From NCBI GenBank assembly GCA_963663615.1, contig OY760517.1, positions 2,852,001-2,916,000 on the forward strand: a stretch of 64,000 bases of DNA, given 5' to 3'. A model generated the notes under the pieces. That model had not been told where the DNA came from, made no database searches, and saw only the letters and a program-made list of their open reading frames with translations. A program made the translations under genes and the position numbers. Numbering within the stretch: position 1 is the stretch's first letter; every line of letters begins with the position of its first letter. Source of the stretch: G963663615 sp963663615. Its GTDB lineage: Bacteria > Bacteroidota > Ignavibacteria > Ignavibacteriales > Melioribacteraceae. Positions 8,272-17,959 of the stretch are shown in pieces.

Positions 8272-8754
8272 TTATCCCAAATCTTTTAATGCTGCCTGAA
8301 TTGCATTGTAATTTGGTTCTTCACCAGCGTTTTCAAGAACTTCGGCATAGCGAACTACACCTTCTTTATCTACAACGAAAGCAGAGCGTTTTGCAACACC
8401 GTTAAGGTCAAGTTTGCCAGGAACAAATACATCATAATATGCTTCATATGCCTGGGAAACTTCCTTGTTAAAATCGCTAAGCAGATTAAAGCTGAAGTTA
8501 AATTTGTCGTTCCACAGTTTTAATGCAAACGGACTATCAACACTAATTGCCAATACTTCGGCATCAAGATCAGCGTACTGTGATATACCATCGCGTGTAT
8601 GGCAAAGTTCTTTTTCACAAACCGAGGTATTAACCAATGGGAAAAATAAAATTACAACGTTCTTTTTACCCTTAAAATCCTCAAGAGCAACTTCTTCAAC
8701 ATTCTGATTTTTCAGTTTAAACACAGGTGCTTTGTCACCTACTTTTAGAGCCAT
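8272..8754 (-). CDS. Peroxiredoxin (AhpE/BCP-like)
   Basis: 160 residues with the thioredoxin-fold peroxiredoxin pattern: FKGKKNVVILFFPLVNTSVC places the peroxidatic Cys after a Thr two residues before it, and RSAFVVDKEGVVRYAEVL is the typical C-terminal strand. A second Cys five residues later (CEKELC) may be the resolving one. Reduces hydroperoxides. ATG with GGAG 8 nt upstream. Sixteen nt downstream of the dodecin gene and divergent from a Fur/PerR regulator, fitting peroxide-responsive control. This is the second peroxiredoxin within 1.5 kb. Confidence 0.9.
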   Translation of the reverse strand: MALKVGDKAPVFKLKNQNVEEVALEDFKGKKNVVILFFPLVNTSVCEKELCHTRDGISQYADLDAEVLAISVDSPFALKLWNDKFNFSFNLLSDFNKEVSQAYEAYYDVFVPGKLDLNGVAKRSAFVVDKEGVVRYAEVLENAGEEPNYNAIQAALKDLG

Positions 8755-8769
8755 AACGTCTCCTTATTT

Positions 8770-8964
8770 TTAAAGTTTTCTTCCAATTTTTACTTTTACC
8801 TGGAACTCAACTTCATTCTTTTCGTTAACCCTGCCGCGTTCTTCTACTACTTCAAACCAGCTAACAGAGTTTTCAGTGTGGGCTTCGGCAACAACTTTTT
8901 TAATTGCGTCACTCGATGATTCAGTTGATGTTCCAACTCTTTCAATAACTTCAAAAGTAGTCAT
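8770..8964 (-). CDS. Dodecin, flavin-binding protein
   Basis: 64 residues matching the whole dodecin family: VIERVGTSTESSSDAIKKVV, then SWFEVVEERGRV with the conserved Trp that stacks on flavin, and a final strand VEFQVKVKIGRKL. Dodecins assemble into 12-mers that store or buffer flavins. The AGGAG site overlaps the upstream GTG of the longer frame, so I start at the ATG at 8964. Cotranscribed with peroxiredoxin, suggesting a flavin/oxidative-stress link. Confidence 0.92.
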   Translation of the reverse strand: MTTFEVIERVGTSTESSSDAIKKVVAEAHTENSVSWFEVVEERGRVNEKNEVEFQVKVKIGRKL

Positions 8965-9146
8965 ATACACTCCTAATTGATTATTACGGTATTTAGTTCA
9001 TAAAAAGCAAAAATTTACTAACTAAAATATACCAAAATTCTCTTAATTGCTTTCCGACCAAATATCTTTATGTAATCTATATTCTTTATTTTGATATTAA
9101 ATCCATTTTGTATATTTTTTAGCCAGACTTAATCCAAATTATAGAA

Positions 9147-9614
9147 TTGAAAAATTTGAAAAATACAGAAGCACACGAAACATTCAAATCGTACCTCAAG
9201 AGCGAAAAGCACAGGGTTACTCCCGAGCGTTTCGATGTTCTTGATGCAGCATTGTCGTACAAAGGGCATTTTGGTGCCGATGACTTGTATGTTAAGATGA
9301 AAAGCGACAAGATGAATATTTCAAGAGCTACTATATATAATACTCTTGAATTACTTGCCGATTGCGAAATCCTTGCCAAGAGACATTTTGGAGATAATAA
9401 AACACATTACGAATCGAGTTTTAACCGCAAAAACCACGATCACCTTATTTGTACTTCTTGCGGTCAAATAAACGAATTTGATAATGACAAGATACTCCAG
9501 ATTGTTGAAGAGGTATCATCAAAACTTGGTTATAAATATACCGGGTACTCGTTTACAATTTTCGGTAGATGTAAAGATAAGGACAATTGCAGCAATCCAT
9601 CGCTAAAAGGTTAA
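9147..9614 (+). CDS. Fur/PerR-family metalloregulator
   Basis: 155 residues. Winged-helix DNA-binding half (HRVTPERFDVLDAAL, then NISRATIYNTLELLADCEIL) and a dimerisation/metal half with HDHLICTSCGQINEFDND. The first structural-zinc pair is a normal CxxC (CTSC), but the second is Cys-x5-Cys (CKDKDNC) instead of CxxC. No ATG is available; TTG at 9147 or 9156 is the likely start. Divergent from dodecin/peroxiredoxin, so a PerR-like peroxide sensor is the best guess; Fur or Zur cannot be excluded. Confidence 0.88.
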   Translation: MKNLKNTEAHETFKSYLKSEKHRVTPERFDVLDAALSYKGHFGADDLYVKMKSDKMNISRATIYNTLELLADCEILAKRHFGDNKTHYESSFNRKNHDHLICTSCGQINEFDNDKILQIVEEVSSKLGYKYTGYSFTIFGRCKDKDNCSNPSLKG

Positions 9615-9618
9615 TACA

Positions 9619-10338
9619 ATGAGTAAACTAAAACCCAAATACCCGCTTGTATGGGAAAAGAACGGCTTTTTTATAAAGATATTTTGTTCAATACCTAACC
9701 TCGCTACAGGCATTTTGTTACGTGCCGAAAATAAACTGTTCGTGGTGGACCCTGGTGATGGTATTTTGCGCGACCTTAACAAAGAACTAACCATGCCTGA
9801 AATTCTTGACATAAAAGGTGTGTTTATTTCTCATGGGCATCACGACCATGTTGGCGGGTTATGGTCATTCCTTACTTATCTTTCTGTTATGAACAGAACC
9901 AGAGACCTTAATATATACTTCCCAAAAGGTGCCGTTGAAATTACCAGTATTCACAATGCATTCCAGCAAGTTTACGGGAAGGAGTTGCGATACAACATCA
10001 ATCTTGTTGAAATTGAGGATGCATCAACGTTCAATCTGGAAAATATTGAAGTAGCACCGTTTTTTGTTAACCATAAGGAAGTTTCACCTGATACAGGTGA
10101 ATCGATTGCAATACCAAGTTTGGGATTCAAGTTTTTCCATAACTCAACCTCAATTTGTTATGGTGGTGATACAGCTTACTGTGATAGTCTTGTTGAGATG
10201 TCGAAGGATTCCAACCTTGCAATTATTGAGGCTGGTGCTGATGATGAAGGTGATACTGACATGCATCTTACTGAAAAGCAGGCTACAGAAATTGGTGAAT
10301 CGGCTGATGAGTATTTTCTGGTACACGTACCCCAGTAA
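9619..10338 (+). CDS. MBL-fold metallo-hydrolase
   Basis: 239 residues. The metallo-beta-lactamase signature SHGHHDHVGG (HxHxDH) is near residue 72, with further ligands plausibly His in FFVNHKEVSP and Asp in YGGDTAYCD. The fold resembles RNase Z-like or general hydrolases; the substrate is unknown. The start is 4 nt after the Fur/PerR stop, using AAAGG inside the end of that gene, so the two are translated together. The stop abuts the convergent rlpA stop with no terminator between. Confidence 0.85.
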   Translation: MSKLKPKYPLVWEKNGFFIKIFCSIPNLATGILLRAENKLFVVDPGDGILRDLNKELTMPEILDIKGVFISHGHHDHVGGLWSFLTYLSVMNRTRDLNIYFPKGAVEITSIHNAFQQVYGKELRYNINLVEIEDASTFNLENIEVAPFFVNHKEVSPDTGESIAIPSLGFKFFHNSTSICYGGDTAYCDSLVEMSKDSNLAIIEAGADDEGDTDMHLTEKQATEIGESADEYFLVHVPQ

Positions 10339-10848
10339 TTACTGCTTGCCCCACTTAAGTATTTCGAGCTTTACTTCAACTACACCATCCTTTACCATAT
10401 CAAGGGATTTGGCAGTTCCGAGTGAAAGATCAATTAAACGCTCAGGGTGTTTGGGCATACGATCGTTTACTCTAATCTCGGTATTCTTTCCATTTTTAAG
10501 ATTGGTAACTTTTATTATTGTACCAAACGGATAATCGGGGTGTGCGGCAGTAAAGCCATACATATCGTAAGTTTCGCCGTTGGCTGTGGTGCGTCCGTGA
10601 AATTTATCGGCATAAAATGAGGCGAGTCCGATTACTGTTTCAAGCACTTCCGGATTATATTCAATATTCTGAAACTCTACTACTTCCTCAACAGTATCAG
10701 TTACCTCTTCCCTTACCTCGGTAAAGTCCCTGAACCTTTTACTGGCTTCCTCTTCAATCTTTGCCCTGTGCTTGTACCTTATAGTTGGTGCACATGCAGT
10801 AAGCAGAAAAGTTAACAGGATAGCGAATATTATAGCAGTTTTTTTCAT
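10339..10848 (-). CDS. rlpA: RlpA-like septal ring lipoprotein
   Basis: 169 residues. Lipoprotein signal peptide with lipobox LTAC (Cys19), an acidic linker, then a double-psi beta-barrel domain: GLASFYADKFHGRTTANGE, GFTAAHPDYPFGTIIKVTNL and VNDRMPKHPERLIDLSLGTA. The RlpA family are outer-membrane lipoproteins, some of them lytic transglycosylases acting on denuded glycan; the DPBB active-site region with RTTANG and ND is intact. No SPOR domain is present, so septal targeting is less certain. Confidence 0.88.
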   Translation of the reverse strand: MKKTAIIFAILLTFLLTACAPTIRYKHRAKIEEEASKRFRDFTEVREEVTDTVEEVVEFQNIEYNPEVLETVIGLASFYADKFHGRTTANGETYDMYGFTAAHPDYPFGTIIKVTNLKNGKNTEIRVNDRMPKHPERLIDLSLGTAKSLDMVKDGVVEVKLEILKWGKQ

Positions 10849-11009
10849 TTAATATAGATTTATGAAACTTAATCATAAAGTTACGATTTTTATTTTTATT
10901 AAATATAATTTGCTCAAATTTTTGACAAACATTTTATTATTTTTTGAAAATTATCTAAAATAATTTATTTTAATTTTTTGAACAGGGTACAAATTATAAT
11001 TTGGAAAAT

Positions 11010-14000
11010 ATGAACACAAAATTAGAGCTCATTAGAGAATACTTTAATAATGTTAGTAAAGCTAATAAAGAGCTTACCAAAAAAGAAGCATTCAAAGATC
11101 TATTAAATAGAATGTATGTTGATGATGATGAAATTATTGAAATAATTAACAAAATTACTCTTGGAGCCGAAAAAACTATATTTAATATACCTCGAAAGGA
11201 AAAACTACATAGAGGTAGTGCCGATACTTTATATAATAATATTATTATTGAGTTTGAAAACGATCTTTCCAAAACACTTATCCATGCAAAAGAACAGCTT
11301 GCAGGCTACTTGTTAGGTCAATTACGCTCCGGCTTAGGATATAATTTTATATTAATTGCTTCCGATTTTATTAATTGGAAAGTGTTTTGCCCAAAAGTTG
11401 AATTACTCGATAAACTTGAAACCCTTGAAGAACACCAACTCGAACTCGAAGAAATTGAAACATCCTCCTTTAAAGTAACTGAAAAAAATTTTGAGGATTT
11501 TTACTACTGGTTAGATCGCTTTTTATTTAAAGAGGAAAAACAAAAAGCAACACTACTAAAAATAGAAGAAGCCTTTGGATATCAAAGTCATATTTTCATT
11601 GAATCCTATAGAGAGTTGCATAGTTGGTACAAAGAAGCAAAAAGATATGGTACTGTTCAAGTTTCTTACGAACAATGGGATAAATTCCTAAGTATTGCTT
11701 ACGGTAAGTTTGAGGCTAATGAAAGAATTTTTCTCATACATACATATCTTAGTATATTCGCCAAAATGCTTGCCTATACTATTGTTTCTAATGATGATTT
11801 TCTTAACGACGATAAACTCAAAGGTATTCTTTCAGGGCAGATTTTCTATAAATACAATATATCCAATTTTGTTGATAACGATTTTTTCCATTGGGTTAAT
11901 GGCGAAAAAGATTTTTATGCACTTAAAAAGGTTTTTAGATTAATTGCTCAGGAAATTGCTACTTTCGATTACGAAAATGTTCAGGAAGATATTCTTAAGG
12001 GTGTTTATCAGGAACTAATTGATCTTGATACAAGACATGCCTTGGGTGAATATTATACTCCCGACTGGCTTTGCGAAAGAATATTAAATGAATTTGATTT
12101 ACAACCTTTACAAAAAATACTTGACCCATCTTGCGGTAGCGGTTCGTTCCTGCTTGCTTCAATTAAAAGACTTCAATTCCTTAATCCGGATCTTTCGGCT
12201 GAGGATATAAATAATCAAATTTATGGTATCGATATACACCCCCTATCGGTTCAAATTGCAAAAACAACTATATTGCTGGCTCTTGGTAAAAATATAACTA
12301 AAGCAAAAAAGCCCGTACACATTAATGTAATTTTGGCAAACACACTTCTTGCTCCCGAAGGTGTTTCCAATTTTTTTGGTTCTGATTTTAATATGAATAT
12401 AGACGGGGATGTTTACAAACTAAATACACAAATATTAGATGACGACTTTGTTTTCGAATCTGTATTGGGAATTTGCGAATCACTTGCAAATGATACTTTT
12501 GGGAAAAAGACAATTGATATTGATATTTTCGAAAACGTTATAAAAAGGAAACTTCCTAAAGCCAATTTAATAAAAACCTCTCTCGTTAGTTTCTTTGAAA
12601 TATACAAGGGACTAAAAAAGGTAAAAGAGAGCGGCAGGGATAGCATTTGGAAGTTTATAATCTCCAATTTGTATAAGCCTTATTTCCTTTCTAAAAGGTT
12701 CGATTATATAATTGGTAACCCACCATGGTTTACTTACAGCTCTATTAGCAGTGGTAACTATCAGGAAATTTTAGATAACCTTGCCACTTTACATAAAGTC
12801 AAACCAGCCAAAATTGCAAATTATCCGCATCTCGAAATTGCTTCAATTTTTCAGGCTTATTGCAGTAGTTATTTTCTTAAAGAAAGCGGGAAAATGGCTC
12901 TCGTTTTACCCCGTTCTTTTTTTAGTGCAGATCATCATGATAATACAAGAAGTGGTGAAGCCAATGGCTTTTCAATTACTAATATTTGGGATCTTAAAGA
13001 TGTTGCCCCTCTTTTTCGTATACCATCCTGCGTACTTTTTTCGGTTCGTAAACACGATAAACAATCCAAAAAATTACATTACCCTGCTACTACATTTTCC
13101 GGTAAACTTGATAACCATAATTGCCATTATAATTACGCAAAAAATTTACTAACCGAAAACTCAATAACACTTAATTATATTAAACGAGGTTCTTCTTCTG
13201 CTTTTTCAACTCAGTCAAAATCTAACACTAAGGCTAATTATTATAAATCTAAATTTAAACAAGGGGCAACTATTGTTCCTCGTGCGTTTTATTTTATTGA
13301 GTTAAATCAGGAAACACCTCCCGATTTTGAAAACCGTACAATAAATATTAAAACCGCAGATTCCATTGGCACAGATGCAAAACCACCATGGAAAGGACTC
13401 TATTTTGAAAATAAAATTGAAAGTAATTTTATTTTTCGTACTGCTCTCTCCAAATCTATTTTGCCCTTTGCTTTGTACGAACCCGATTTAATTACACTAC
13501 CAGTTATTATTGAAAAGGAACATGACGACTTAAAAAAAATTAAACTCCTTAATTCGAGCGAACTACTTGAAGAAGGTTTTATTGATGCCTCAAGGTGGTA
13601 TGCTAATGCCGAAAATATTTGGGATCTACATAAAACTGAAAAGAATGGAAAAATAACTGCCGAAAATTACTTAAACTGGAGAAATAAATTAACCGATCAA
13701 AACCTTAATACCCGTTACCTTGTACTGTATAATGGAAGAGGGTCGAATGCTTCATCATGTGTTGTCGATCGTACAAAAATTGACTTTGAGATATTTATTG
13801 ATCATGCACTATATTACTTTTCACTTAACTCAATTGAAGAAGCACATTATTTAAACTCAATATTAAATTCAGCTATTCCAAATAAATTGATGAAAGACTT
13901 CCAATCTACAGGTCTATTCGGAACCAGAAATATACATAGGAAAATACTTGATATTTCCTTCTCCCTTTTTGATACACGTAACGAATTTCATATACGCCTT

Positions 14001-14171
14001 AATGAATTAAGCAAAATTTGTTCAGGAAAAGTAGATGAATATTTACTTAATAATATTCCAGAATATCAATTAACTGCATATCATCTTGGTAGATTACGAG
14101 TTGAAATAAAAAAGCATCTTAATGAAGAAATAAAAGAAATTGATAAAATTGTTGAACAATTGATTAAATAA
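11010..14171 (+). CDS. Single-chain restriction-modification enzyme (type IIG-like N6-adenine MTase)
   Basis: 1053 residues. The central methyltransferase contains motif X/I elements HALGEYYTPDWLCERIL and LDPSCGSGSFLLASI and the catalytic NPPW motif (YIIGNPPWFTY). The N-terminal 160 residues (ADTLYNNIIIEFEND, YNFILIASDFINWKVF) look like a PD-(D/E)xK nuclease core, although the usual final Lys is replaced (EFE). The C-terminal 400 residues would hold target recognition. ATG at 11010 follows TTGGAAA; a TTG three codons earlier is possible. No specificity or separate restriction subunit flanks it. AT-richer than its neighbours by eye, suggesting transfer. Confidence 0.85.
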   Translation: MNTKLELIREYFNNVSKANKELTKKEAFKDLLNRMYVDDDEIIEIINKITLGAEKTIFNIPRKEKLHRGSADTLYNNIIIEFENDLSKTLIHAKEQLAGYLLGQLRSGLGYNFILIASDFINWKVFCPKVELLDKLETLEEHQLELEEIETSSFKVTEKNFEDFYYWLDRFLFKEEKQKATLLKIEEAFGYQSHIFIESYRELHSWYKEAKRYGTVQVSYEQWDKFLSIAYGKFEANERIFLIHTYLSIFAKMLAYTIVSNDDFLNDDKLKGILSGQIFYKYNISNFVDNDFFHWVNGEKDFYALKKVFRLIAQEIATFDYENVQEDILKGVYQELIDLDTRHALGEYYTPDWLCERILNEFDLQPLQKILDPSCGSGSFLLASIKRLQFLNPDLSAEDINNQIYGIDIHPLSVQIAKTTILLALGKNITKAKKPVHINVILANTLLAPEGVSNFFGSDFNMNIDGDVYKLNTQILDDDFVFESVLGICESLANDTFGKKTIDIDIFENVIKRKLPKANLIKTSLVSFFEIYKGLKKVKESGRDSIWKFIISNLYKPYFLSKRFDYIIGNPPWFTYSSISSGNYQEILDNLATLHKVKPAKIANYPHLEIASIFQAYCSSYFLKESGKMALVLPRSFFSADHHDNTRSGEANGFSITNIWDLKDVAPLFRIPSCVLFSVRKHDKQSKKLHYPATTFSGKLDNHNCHYNYAKNLLTENSITLNYIKRGSSSAFSTQSKSNTKANYYKSKFKQGATIVPRAFYFIELNQETPPDFENRTINIKTADSIGTDAKPPWKGLYFENKIESNFIFRTALSKSILPFALYEPDLITLPVIIEKEHDDLKKIKLLNSSELLEEGFIDASRWYANAENIWDLHKTEKNGKITAENYLNWRNKLTDQNLNTRYLVLYNGRGSNASSCVVDRTKIDFEIFIDHALYYFSLNSIEEAHYLNSILNSAIPNKLMKDFQSTGLFGTRNIHRKILDISFSLFDTRNEFHIRLNELSKICSGKVDEYLLNNIPEYQLTAYHLGRLRVEIKKHLNEEIKEIDKIVEQLIK

Positions 14172-14174
14172 AAC

Positions 14175-14213
14175 AAAACCTTCGATTTTATACATACTTC
14201 GAAGGTTTTTAAT
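14175..14213 (+). terminator. Bidirectional terminator between R-M gene and comM
   Basis: An 11-bp perfect stem AAAACCTTCGA/TCGAAGGTTTT (14175-14185 and 14199-14209) with T/A runs on both sides, placed between two convergent stop codons. Confidence 0.85.
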
Positions 14214-14217
14214 CTTC

Positions 14218-15756
14218 CTACCTGTTCCACAACTCCCTATCCAGACTACGGTATTGTATTGCCTCACTTATGTGTGCGGGCAGTATATTTTCCTGGCGTT
14301 CAAGATCAGCAATTGTACGGCTAACTTTTAGTATTCGGTCGTAGGCACGGGCAGAGAGATTTAGCCTGGTCATTGCCATTTTTAGCAACTCGGAACTTGA
14401 GTTATCAAGCTTGCAGAATTTACGAACCTCGTTAGTACCCATATCCGCATTGTTATATATACCTTTAATATCTGCAAAACGGTTATGCTGAATTTCCCTA
14501 GCATCAACTACCCGTTTACGTATATCTGCCGAGCTTTCCCCCTTTTCCTTCGATGACAAATCCTTAAAGTTAACAGCCGGAACCTCAATTTGTATATCAA
14601 TTCTATCCAGTAGCGAACCCGATATTTTAGACATGTATCGTTGTATCATTGGTGTATTGCAACTGCATGAGCGTTTGGGGTCTGTATAATAACCACAGGG
14701 ACAAGGATTCATGGCAGCGGCAAGCATAAAGTTTGCCGGAAACTCGAGCGACATTTTGGAACGACTTATCGTTACCTTGTAATCCTCCATGGGTTGACGC
14801 ATTACCTCGAGTACATTTTTCTTAAACTCCGGTAACTCGTCAAGAAAGAGTACACCATGATGTGCAAACGATACTTCACCGGGACGTGGAAAACTTCCGC
14901 CACCTATTAGTGCTGCATCCGATACGGTATGGTGCGGACTTCGGAACGGTCGCTCGGTAATTAAAGCCTTGTCATTGGAAAGTATGCCAGCAACCGAATG
15001 TATTTTCGTAGTTTCGAGTGCTTCATCAAAAGTAAGGGGTGGCAAAATTGAGGGCAAACGTTTAGCCAGCATGGTTTTACCTGAACCGGGAGGTCCAATC
15101 ATAATAATATTGTGTCCGCCCGCAGCCGATATTTCCAATGCACGTTTTACATTCTCCTGCCCCTTTACATCACTAAAATCGAGACGGTAATCATTAACGC
15201 CGGTAAATATGGAATCCTTATCGGTTTTTAACTCAGGAATGTCAATTTCGCCATTAAGCAGCCCAACAACCTCCATCAGGTTATTACATGGGAAAACCTT
15301 AATACCATCAACAATTGAAGCCTCCATTGATGATTCCGCAGGCAGAACTATTCGTTTGAAGCCTTTTTGTTTTGCTTCAACAGCAATCGAAAGTCCCCCC
15401 TTAATTTGTCTCAGGGATCCGTCAAGAGAAAGCTCACCCAAAAGCACAGTTGATTCAAGAAGGTCGGGATTTACCAAATCGGAAGCGGCAAGAATACCAA
15501 TAGCTATCGGTAAATCGAATGCACTCCCCTCCTTTTTAACATCAGCCGGAGCAAGGTTAACAGTAATCTTTTTTATCGGGAAAGCATATCCACTATTCTT
15601 AATTGCTGCCGTAACACGTTCCCTGCTTTCACGTACGGCATTATCGGGTAACCCAACAATAGTAAATCCAGGAATCTGCTTTTCGCAATTGGTTTCAACT
15701 TCAACAACGAAAGCATCTATTCCGAACGTACTGCTGGAATAAACTTTAGAAAACAT
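14218..15756 (-). CDS. comM: YifB/ComM family Mg-chelatase-like AAA+ ATPase
   Basis: 512 residues, normal length. N-terminal ChlI-like domain (GLPDNAVRESRERVTAAIKN, KITVNLAPADVKKEGSAFDL), Walker A GPPGSGKTMLAKRLPS, Walker B GVLFLDELPEF, and a C-terminal Mg-chelatase subdomain with a Cys cluster CPCGYYTDPKRSCSC. In naturally competent bacteria ComM is a helicase promoting branch migration of incoming DNA; the family is widespread, so competence itself is not proven. The gene follows the T9SS-protein gene by 13 nt. Confidence 0.95.
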   Translation of the reverse strand: MFSKVYSSSTFGIDAFVVEVETNCEKQIPGFTIVGLPDNAVRESRERVTAAIKNSGYAFPIKKITVNLAPADVKKEGSAFDLPIAIGILAASDLVNPDLLESTVLLGELSLDGSLRQIKGGLSIAVEAKQKGFKRIVLPAESSMEASIVDGIKVFPCNNLMEVVGLLNGEIDIPELKTDKDSIFTGVNDYRLDFSDVKGQENVKRALEISAAGGHNIIMIGPPGSGKTMLAKRLPSILPPLTFDEALETTKIHSVAGILSNDKALITERPFRSPHHTVSDAALIGGGSFPRPGEVSFAHHGVLFLDELPEFKKNVLEVMRQPMEDYKVTISRSKMSLEFPANFMLAAAMNPCPCGYYTDPKRSCSCNTPMIQRYMSKISGSLLDRIDIQIEVPAVNFKDLSSKEKGESSADIRKRVVDAREIQHNRFADIKGIYNNADMGTNEVRKFCKLDNSSSELLKMAMTRLNLSARAYDRILKVSRTIADLERQENILPAHISEAIQYRSLDRELWNR

Positions 15757-15769
15757 AATAATCCGGATT

Positions 15770-17422
15770 TTATTTTGCCAGAATCATCTTTTGTACCTGG
15801 GAGGACAAAGGAGCCTTAATCTCGTAAAGATATATACCGGACGGCAGATTTGAACCATCAAACACAAAGGTATGAGTACCTTCACCTAAATACCCGTCAT
15901 GCACTTTCGAAACCCTTTCCCCCCTAATATCATAAATATTTATTTCAATTTCGGAAGCTTCAAGCAACTCAAACGAAATATTTGTTTGCGGGTTAAAAGG
16001 GTTTGGATAGTTTTGCACTTGCGAGATCAACATCAGCTTGCCATGCCCAACTTTTACTTCAGCTGAAAATATAAAAGTGCTGTCTGTATTCACTTGTCGT
16101 ATTCTGTAAAAAGCCACGCCCTCATCCTCCGAACGCAGATCATCGTAAGAATACTTTAGTTTATTTTCAATTACATCAATTTCTTTAATTACACTAAAAT
16201 TATTGCCATTAAGCGATTTTTCGATCTGGAAAAGTTTAACATTTGCGATATTTCCTGTTTCCCAAACCAAACTGGAAAAGCCAGAATACACGTTTACATT
16301 AAGCTCGGGTGCCCTGTTATATATTGGTGCATCCGATTCCGTGTAATCTAAATTGTTATACTCAATTACATATTTTTCTGATTCCTGAATATCGGAATTA
16401 TCATAATCGGCATTAAAAACGAGTGATGAGTTTGAAGGATAATAGTGATCAAAACTTTTGTTTCTTTTAACCCATTCAAGATCATCGTTAAAATCCCAAA
16501 TTTTTAATCTGTCTATACGGTAATCCGCCGAATTGGAATTGTTAAAAATACTGAACCTGTAACCGCTAAATGGCTCGGCAATGTTAATTTGACTTGAGTG
16601 AACAAGCACATCATTTACATACACTGAAAAGATTTTTTCTTTTCTGTCGATTATCAGATTAAAATGGTACCATGCTTCGGGACTAACAAAATATTCCTCG
16701 AAGCTATCAGGAAAATTTTTACTCTTAATATTAAGCAACTGATATTTATCGAATCCAAGAGTAAAAACAGTATCAAGTAGTTCACTATTTTCAAATTGGC
16801 AAAAGTAACCTTTGGGATTTTCGAAATTAGCCCAGAATTCAATCAGCAAACTATTTTCAATCTTGTTCTCGGGTTCGATGCGTAACATTGAATTTTGTTT
16901 AAGTTTAAGAGCTTTGCCGGAAGCAGTATTCTGGTTATAGTAGCTAATAATAGAAGGTTCAAGATAATTTTCATTAAACTCATCGTAGAAAGTTGAAAAC
17001 GTTTTAACAACACTATCAGCTATAAAATAGTCAATCTGGTAATCCAGAAGAAAATCATCATCTGAATTTGCCTTGATGGTTTGTGTAAGCTGAAAAGTAT
17101 TTCCACCAAGTAAAGTTGAATCATCAATCGTAATAAAATAGGAAGTGGTGTTAAAATCGTTTTGCTGTTTATTAACCACAAGTTTGGCAGAATTATTAGC
17201 ACAATTGCAATTAGCTGAAACAACCTGGTAATTATCGGGGAGAATATAGCTATAGTGCAGGGAATCAATATTTAAGTTATTGACCCTAAGAATATTACTT
17301 ATCTTAAAAACCCCTGATTTTGTAATAAACTTTGGAACTCCTGCATTGAAATACAAATCCGTTTGCCCAAATGAAAACGAAACTGCAATCAGCAGAAGAA
17401 CTATTACACGCAATAGTCTCAT
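15770..17422 (-). CDS. T9SS-exported LamG/ConA-like surface protein
   Basis: 550 residues. Signal peptide (1-19, SFSFGQ), unknown beta-rich N-terminal region, a concanavalin/LamG-like domain at about 170-300 (LLIEFWANFENPKGYFCQFE, WYHFNLIIDRKEKIFSVYVN), and a C-terminal type A sorting domain at about 470-550: NYPNPFNPQTNISF, IYDIRGERV, LPSGIYLYEI, KMILAK. The sorting domain directs export by the type IX system and anchoring or release at the surface. The ligand is unknown. AGGATC ribosome-binding site. Confidence 0.88.
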   Translation of the reverse strand: MRLLRVIVLLLIAVSFSFGQTDLYFNAGVPKFITKSGVFKISNILRVNNLNIDSLHYSYILPDNYQVVSANCNCANNSAKLVVNKQQNDFNTTSYFITIDDSTLLGGNTFQLTQTIKANSDDDFLLDYQIDYFIADSVVKTFSTFYDEFNENYLEPSIISYYNQNTASGKALKLKQNSMLRIEPENKIENSLLIEFWANFENPKGYFCQFENSELLDTVFTLGFDKYQLLNIKSKNFPDSFEEYFVSPEAWYHFNLIIDRKEKIFSVYVNDVLVHSSQINIAEPFSGYRFSIFNNSNSADYRIDRLKIWDFNDDLEWVKRNKSFDHYYPSNSSLVFNADYDNSDIQESEKYVIEYNNLDYTESDAPIYNRAPELNVNVYSGFSSLVWETGNIANVKLFQIEKSLNGNNFSVIKEIDVIENKLKYSYDDLRSEDEGVAFYRIRQVNTDSTFIFSAEVKVGHGKLMLISQVQNYPNPFNPQTNISFELLEASEIEINIYDIRGERVSKVHDGYLGEGTHTFVFDGSNLPSGIYLYEIKAPLSSQVQKMILAK

Positions 17423-17454
17423 TGATCCTGCACATTTGTCAAGTAAAAGACAAT

Positions 17455-17949
17455 TTACTTAAAGTTTCTTAAAAAGTCCAGTCTGTCTTTTAATTGCTCT
17501 ACCGGAATAAGTAATTTATCTTTACCATAAATTGCATCATCACGATTATGGAAAACCAATTCGTAATCCTTACTCATAACAATAGCTTCTTCAGGACAAA
17601 CTTCTTCACAAAAACCGCAGAAGATACAACGAAGCATATTTATTTCAAATTTTTCAGGATATCTTTCTTTTTCCTGTTCGGTTTCGGCGGCTCTAACTTC
17701 AATAGCTAAAGCAGGACAAACGCGAGAGCACAGACCACATGCAACACATCTTTCCGAATCGTCATGTTCCTTAACTAGTACAGGTCTGCCCCTGTATGAT
17801 GAAGGTGGTTCAAACTTAACTTCAGGATATTGCATAGTAACGTTAGGTTTGAACATACGTTTAAATGTAAGTGCCAATCCCTTGGCAATTTCGGGAATAT
17901 ATAATTTTTCTAAAAATCCTAAATCTTTATATCTCTTTTTAGCAGGCAT
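17455..17949 (-). CDS. nuoI: NADH-quinone oxidoreductase subunit I
   Basis: 164 residues with two 4Fe-4S ferredoxin motifs, CVACGLCSRVCP and CIFCGFCEEVCP, each followed by distant Pro as in NuoI (clusters N6a and N6b). Passes electrons from the NuoG arm to NuoB in complex I. Last of nuoG-nuoH-nuoI, 10 nt after nuoH. The next gene downstream is not nuoJ but a T9SS protein, so the remaining complex I genes must lie elsewhere. Confidence 0.95.
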   Translation of the reverse strand: MPAKKRYKDLGFLEKLYIPEIAKGLALTFKRMFKPNVTMQYPEVKFEPPSSYRGRPVLVKEHDDSERCVACGLCSRVCPALAIEVRAAETEQEKERYPEKFEINMLRCIFCGFCEEVCPEEAIVMSKDYELVFHNRDDAIYGKDKLLIPVEQLKDRLDFLRNFK

Positions 17950-17959
17950 AAAAAATCCT

